Assembly: GCA_024400835.1 (NCBI GenBank) | Contig: JAKSMC010000004.1 | Coordinates: 1-64,000, forward strand | Length of the DNA stretch: 64,000 nt | Direction: 5' to 3' | From: Bacteroidales bacterium | GTDB taxonomy: Bacteria > Bacteroidota > Bacteroidia > Bacteroidales > WCHB1-69 | In this document: in pieces, positions 62,608 to 64,000 of the stretch | Numbering within the stretch: position 1 is the first letter of the stretch | Layout: each line of letters starts with the position of its first letter | Notes under the pieces: generated by a model | What the model saw: the letters and a program-made list of their open reading frames with translations, nothing else | Databases searched by the model: none | What the model was told of the DNA's origin: nothing | Position numbers and translations under genes: made by a program

Positions 62608-64000
62608 TTAAATTTTGTAAGTCTTTGCAGGTGTGCGCTTTTTGGCGGGTTCGTCTGTGTCAGAAGGCACGGACTGCTGCTTGCCCGGAGTGACTTCTAT
62701 TTGATAATCCTGCGAGGAGATGGTCTTATAACTGCCGGTGTCGTAATTATAGTAGTTGTATGTGGCGCTGGGAATTAGGAATGTGCCTTCGGAACGAGGG
62801 ATAATGGTGTACTTGAAAATCTTCGATCCGCTGATGATGTCACCCTTGGCAGAAATATGTCCGGACACCCGTGGATAGGTGACATCGCAGTCGCTCGGAA
62901 AGTCGATGTTCAAGTCGTCGGCGCTGATGTGGTGGATGTTGCCAGTGCCGGAAACTGTCACAGTGAGTGTGATGGGCTCATTGACACGTGCCGTGGTCTT
63001 GCTCAGCGAGGAGCTGATGGTGAAATTGCCGACGATTTCCGTCTCTGAAGAGCGGGCATTGGGGAGCGCTTTAACTTTGACGGGCAGTTCGTTGGACGAC
63101 AGCGTGATGTCTTTGCTTTTGTAGGTCTGGTAGGTGCCCCAGAACGGGTCTCTGACCGTAGCGGGCACGCGGATGCGCAGCGTGAGGTCTAACTTGGGAA
63201 TGGAAAGCTTGCCGGTTTTGGTGGGGTAGAAGGCCGTCTGCTTGATGGTGTACACCGTGTATGTCTTGCCATTGATGGTCTCTGTTGACTGTTCGCGGTG
63301 GTCGAGCTCGAGGGCGTTGGCCCAGAATGCCTCGGAAGGCGCGAAGATGGCCTTCTCAATGCTGTACCCGTTGTTGTTGCCCTTGATGTACAACTTGTGC
63401 GTGACGACGATGCCCTCGCCTTGGAAAGCTTCCATGTTGTTGGCAAAGGCTTTGATGAACATATCGTCTTTTCCGATTTTATCATCGATCTGGGCCTTTT
63501 CTGTCTTGGAACGTTCCTGTGGCCGTGTCTGTTGCGGCATGCCTGGCCATTGCGGAAAATCTGAGAAACCCTGGAAATCTGGGAACTCGAAGTTGAACCA
63601 ACTGCCGGACTGTTCCGGTTCTTCCTGAGGTTGGCTCTTCGGCGCCTTTACGACGCTGACGGCCACGAGGTTGCTCTTGACCAATCGTCCGTCAATGGAA
63701 ATGGTGACGCCTGGAATGGTGTAAGACCCTTCCTTGTTGCAGGACAGGTAATAGGTGTACGTATAAGTTGTGCTTTGCTCGGTTTGGCCGTTCATAATGG
63801 AAATGGACATGCTTGAACCGACGCTCGGACCGCTGATGACTTCGAATTTGCCGAAATCAGAAGAAATGATTTCTCCCTGCTCCGATGTCGTCACGGTGTA
63901 TTTGAATCGTTGGCCAACAGCCACCTCTTGTGGGGCTTTGGCTTCGCAAGTTTCGTCATTTTGTGCTTGGATGGCGTTGATTCCAATGAATAACAGAATC
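62608..64000 (-). CDS. batD: BatD-like protein, 5' end beyond the window
   Basis: At least 464 residues are encoded, and the frame stays open to the right edge, which encodes the end of a signal peptide (LLFIGINAIQAQ). The first domain (VAVGQRFKYTVTT, FEVISGPSVGSSMSI, YYLSCNKEGSYTIPGVTI) and a repeated domain (ARVNEPITLTVTVSGTGNIHHIS, FKYTIIPRSEGTFLIPSATYNYYN) are the Ig-like units of BatD (oxygen-tolerance) proteins. The gene ends with a basic tail rather than the C-terminal membrane helix found in many BatD proteins. The remaining Bat genes, if present, lie outside. Confidence 0.8.
   Translation of the reverse strand, partial: ILLFIGINAIQAQNDETCEAKAPQEVAVGQRFKYTVTTSEQGEIISSDFGKFEVISGPSVGSSMSISIMNGQTEQSTTYTYTYYLSCNKEGSYTIPGVTISIDGRLVKSNLVAVSVVKAPKSQPQEEPEQSGSWFNFEFPDFQGFSDFPQWPGMPQQTRPQERSKTEKAQIDDKIGKDDMFIKAFANNMEAFQGEGIVVTHKLYIKGNNNGYSIEKAIFAPSEAFWANALELDHREQSTETINGKTYTVYTIKQTAFYPTKTGKLSIPKLDLTLRIRVPATVRDPFWGTYQTYKSKDITLSSNELPVKVKALPNARSSETEIVGNFTISSSLSKTTARVNEPITLTVTVSGTGNIHHISADDLNIDFPSDCDVTYPRVSGHISAKGDIISGSKIFKYTIIPRSEGTFLIPSATYNYYNYDTGSYKTISSQDYQIEVTPGKQQSVPSDTDEPAKKRTPAKTYKI

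Overview
The window reads as chromosomal DNA of a member of the Bacteroidota, most likely Bacteroidales. Promoters carry the phylum-type -7 box (TAnnTTTG) and mostly lack Shine-Dalgarno sites. The gene set includes a PorE-like type IX secretion protein, a carboxypeptidase-regulatory/TonB receptor, BatA/BatD proteins, NhaD, EttA and a zinc-free L36. The species cannot be named from the sequence.

Region 1 (1-15,200) is an accessory island built from orphan RHS-core cassettes. At least eight cassette heads or relics share an upstream block ending TATCTTCGCGCC-ATG, and the intact ones share about 35 codons of RHS core. Each is followed by a different C-terminal domain: L,D-transpeptidase-like, two Ntox44-like, a metalloprotease-like domain and an unrecognised one. 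Next comes a small secreted, lipoprotein or membrane gene that is the likely immunity factor. Left-hand cassettes (1-5,270) read rightward and the rest (5,455-15,130) leftward. Truncated heads, promoter-only relics, a frameshifted cassette and a duplicated immunity fragment mark repeated recombination. Within the island six leftward genes overlap end to end (11,623-7,626). They join a DUF3791-DUF3990-DUF3791 ADP-ribosyltransferase-like toxin-antitoxin unit to an RHS metalloprotease cassette and an OmpA-like secreted protein.

Region 2 (15,346-18,600) holds an exported protein with one intact and one catalytically dead SGNH domain, then a second exported protein sharing its C-terminal domain. 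Region 3 (18,700-42,130) is core metabolism and envelope: pckA, murC with a PorE-like gene, tpiA, an aminopeptidase P, a P-loop NTPase, a sirtuin, pfkA, rplY, a PpiD-like foldase, a TonB-family receptor, a beta-barrel protein, nhaD, an M3 peptidase and ligA.

Region 4 (42,190-48,910) is the distal spc/alpha ribosomal operon: rpmD-rplO-secY-map-infA-rpmJ-rpsM-rpsK-rpsD-rpoA-rplQ. It is preceded by a possible structured RNA with its own promoter and terminator-like end. Region 5 (48,960-64,000) carries ettA, pepD, a BatA/VWA protein, a histidine-rich COG0523 GTPase, an RlmI-type methyltransferase, a DUF819 membrane protein, an LdtD-like L,D-transpeptidase and a batD gene cut by the window edge.

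Many intergenic gaps outside the island hold short tandem arrays with a strict 7- or 8-base period. This recurrent signature is not explained by the genes.
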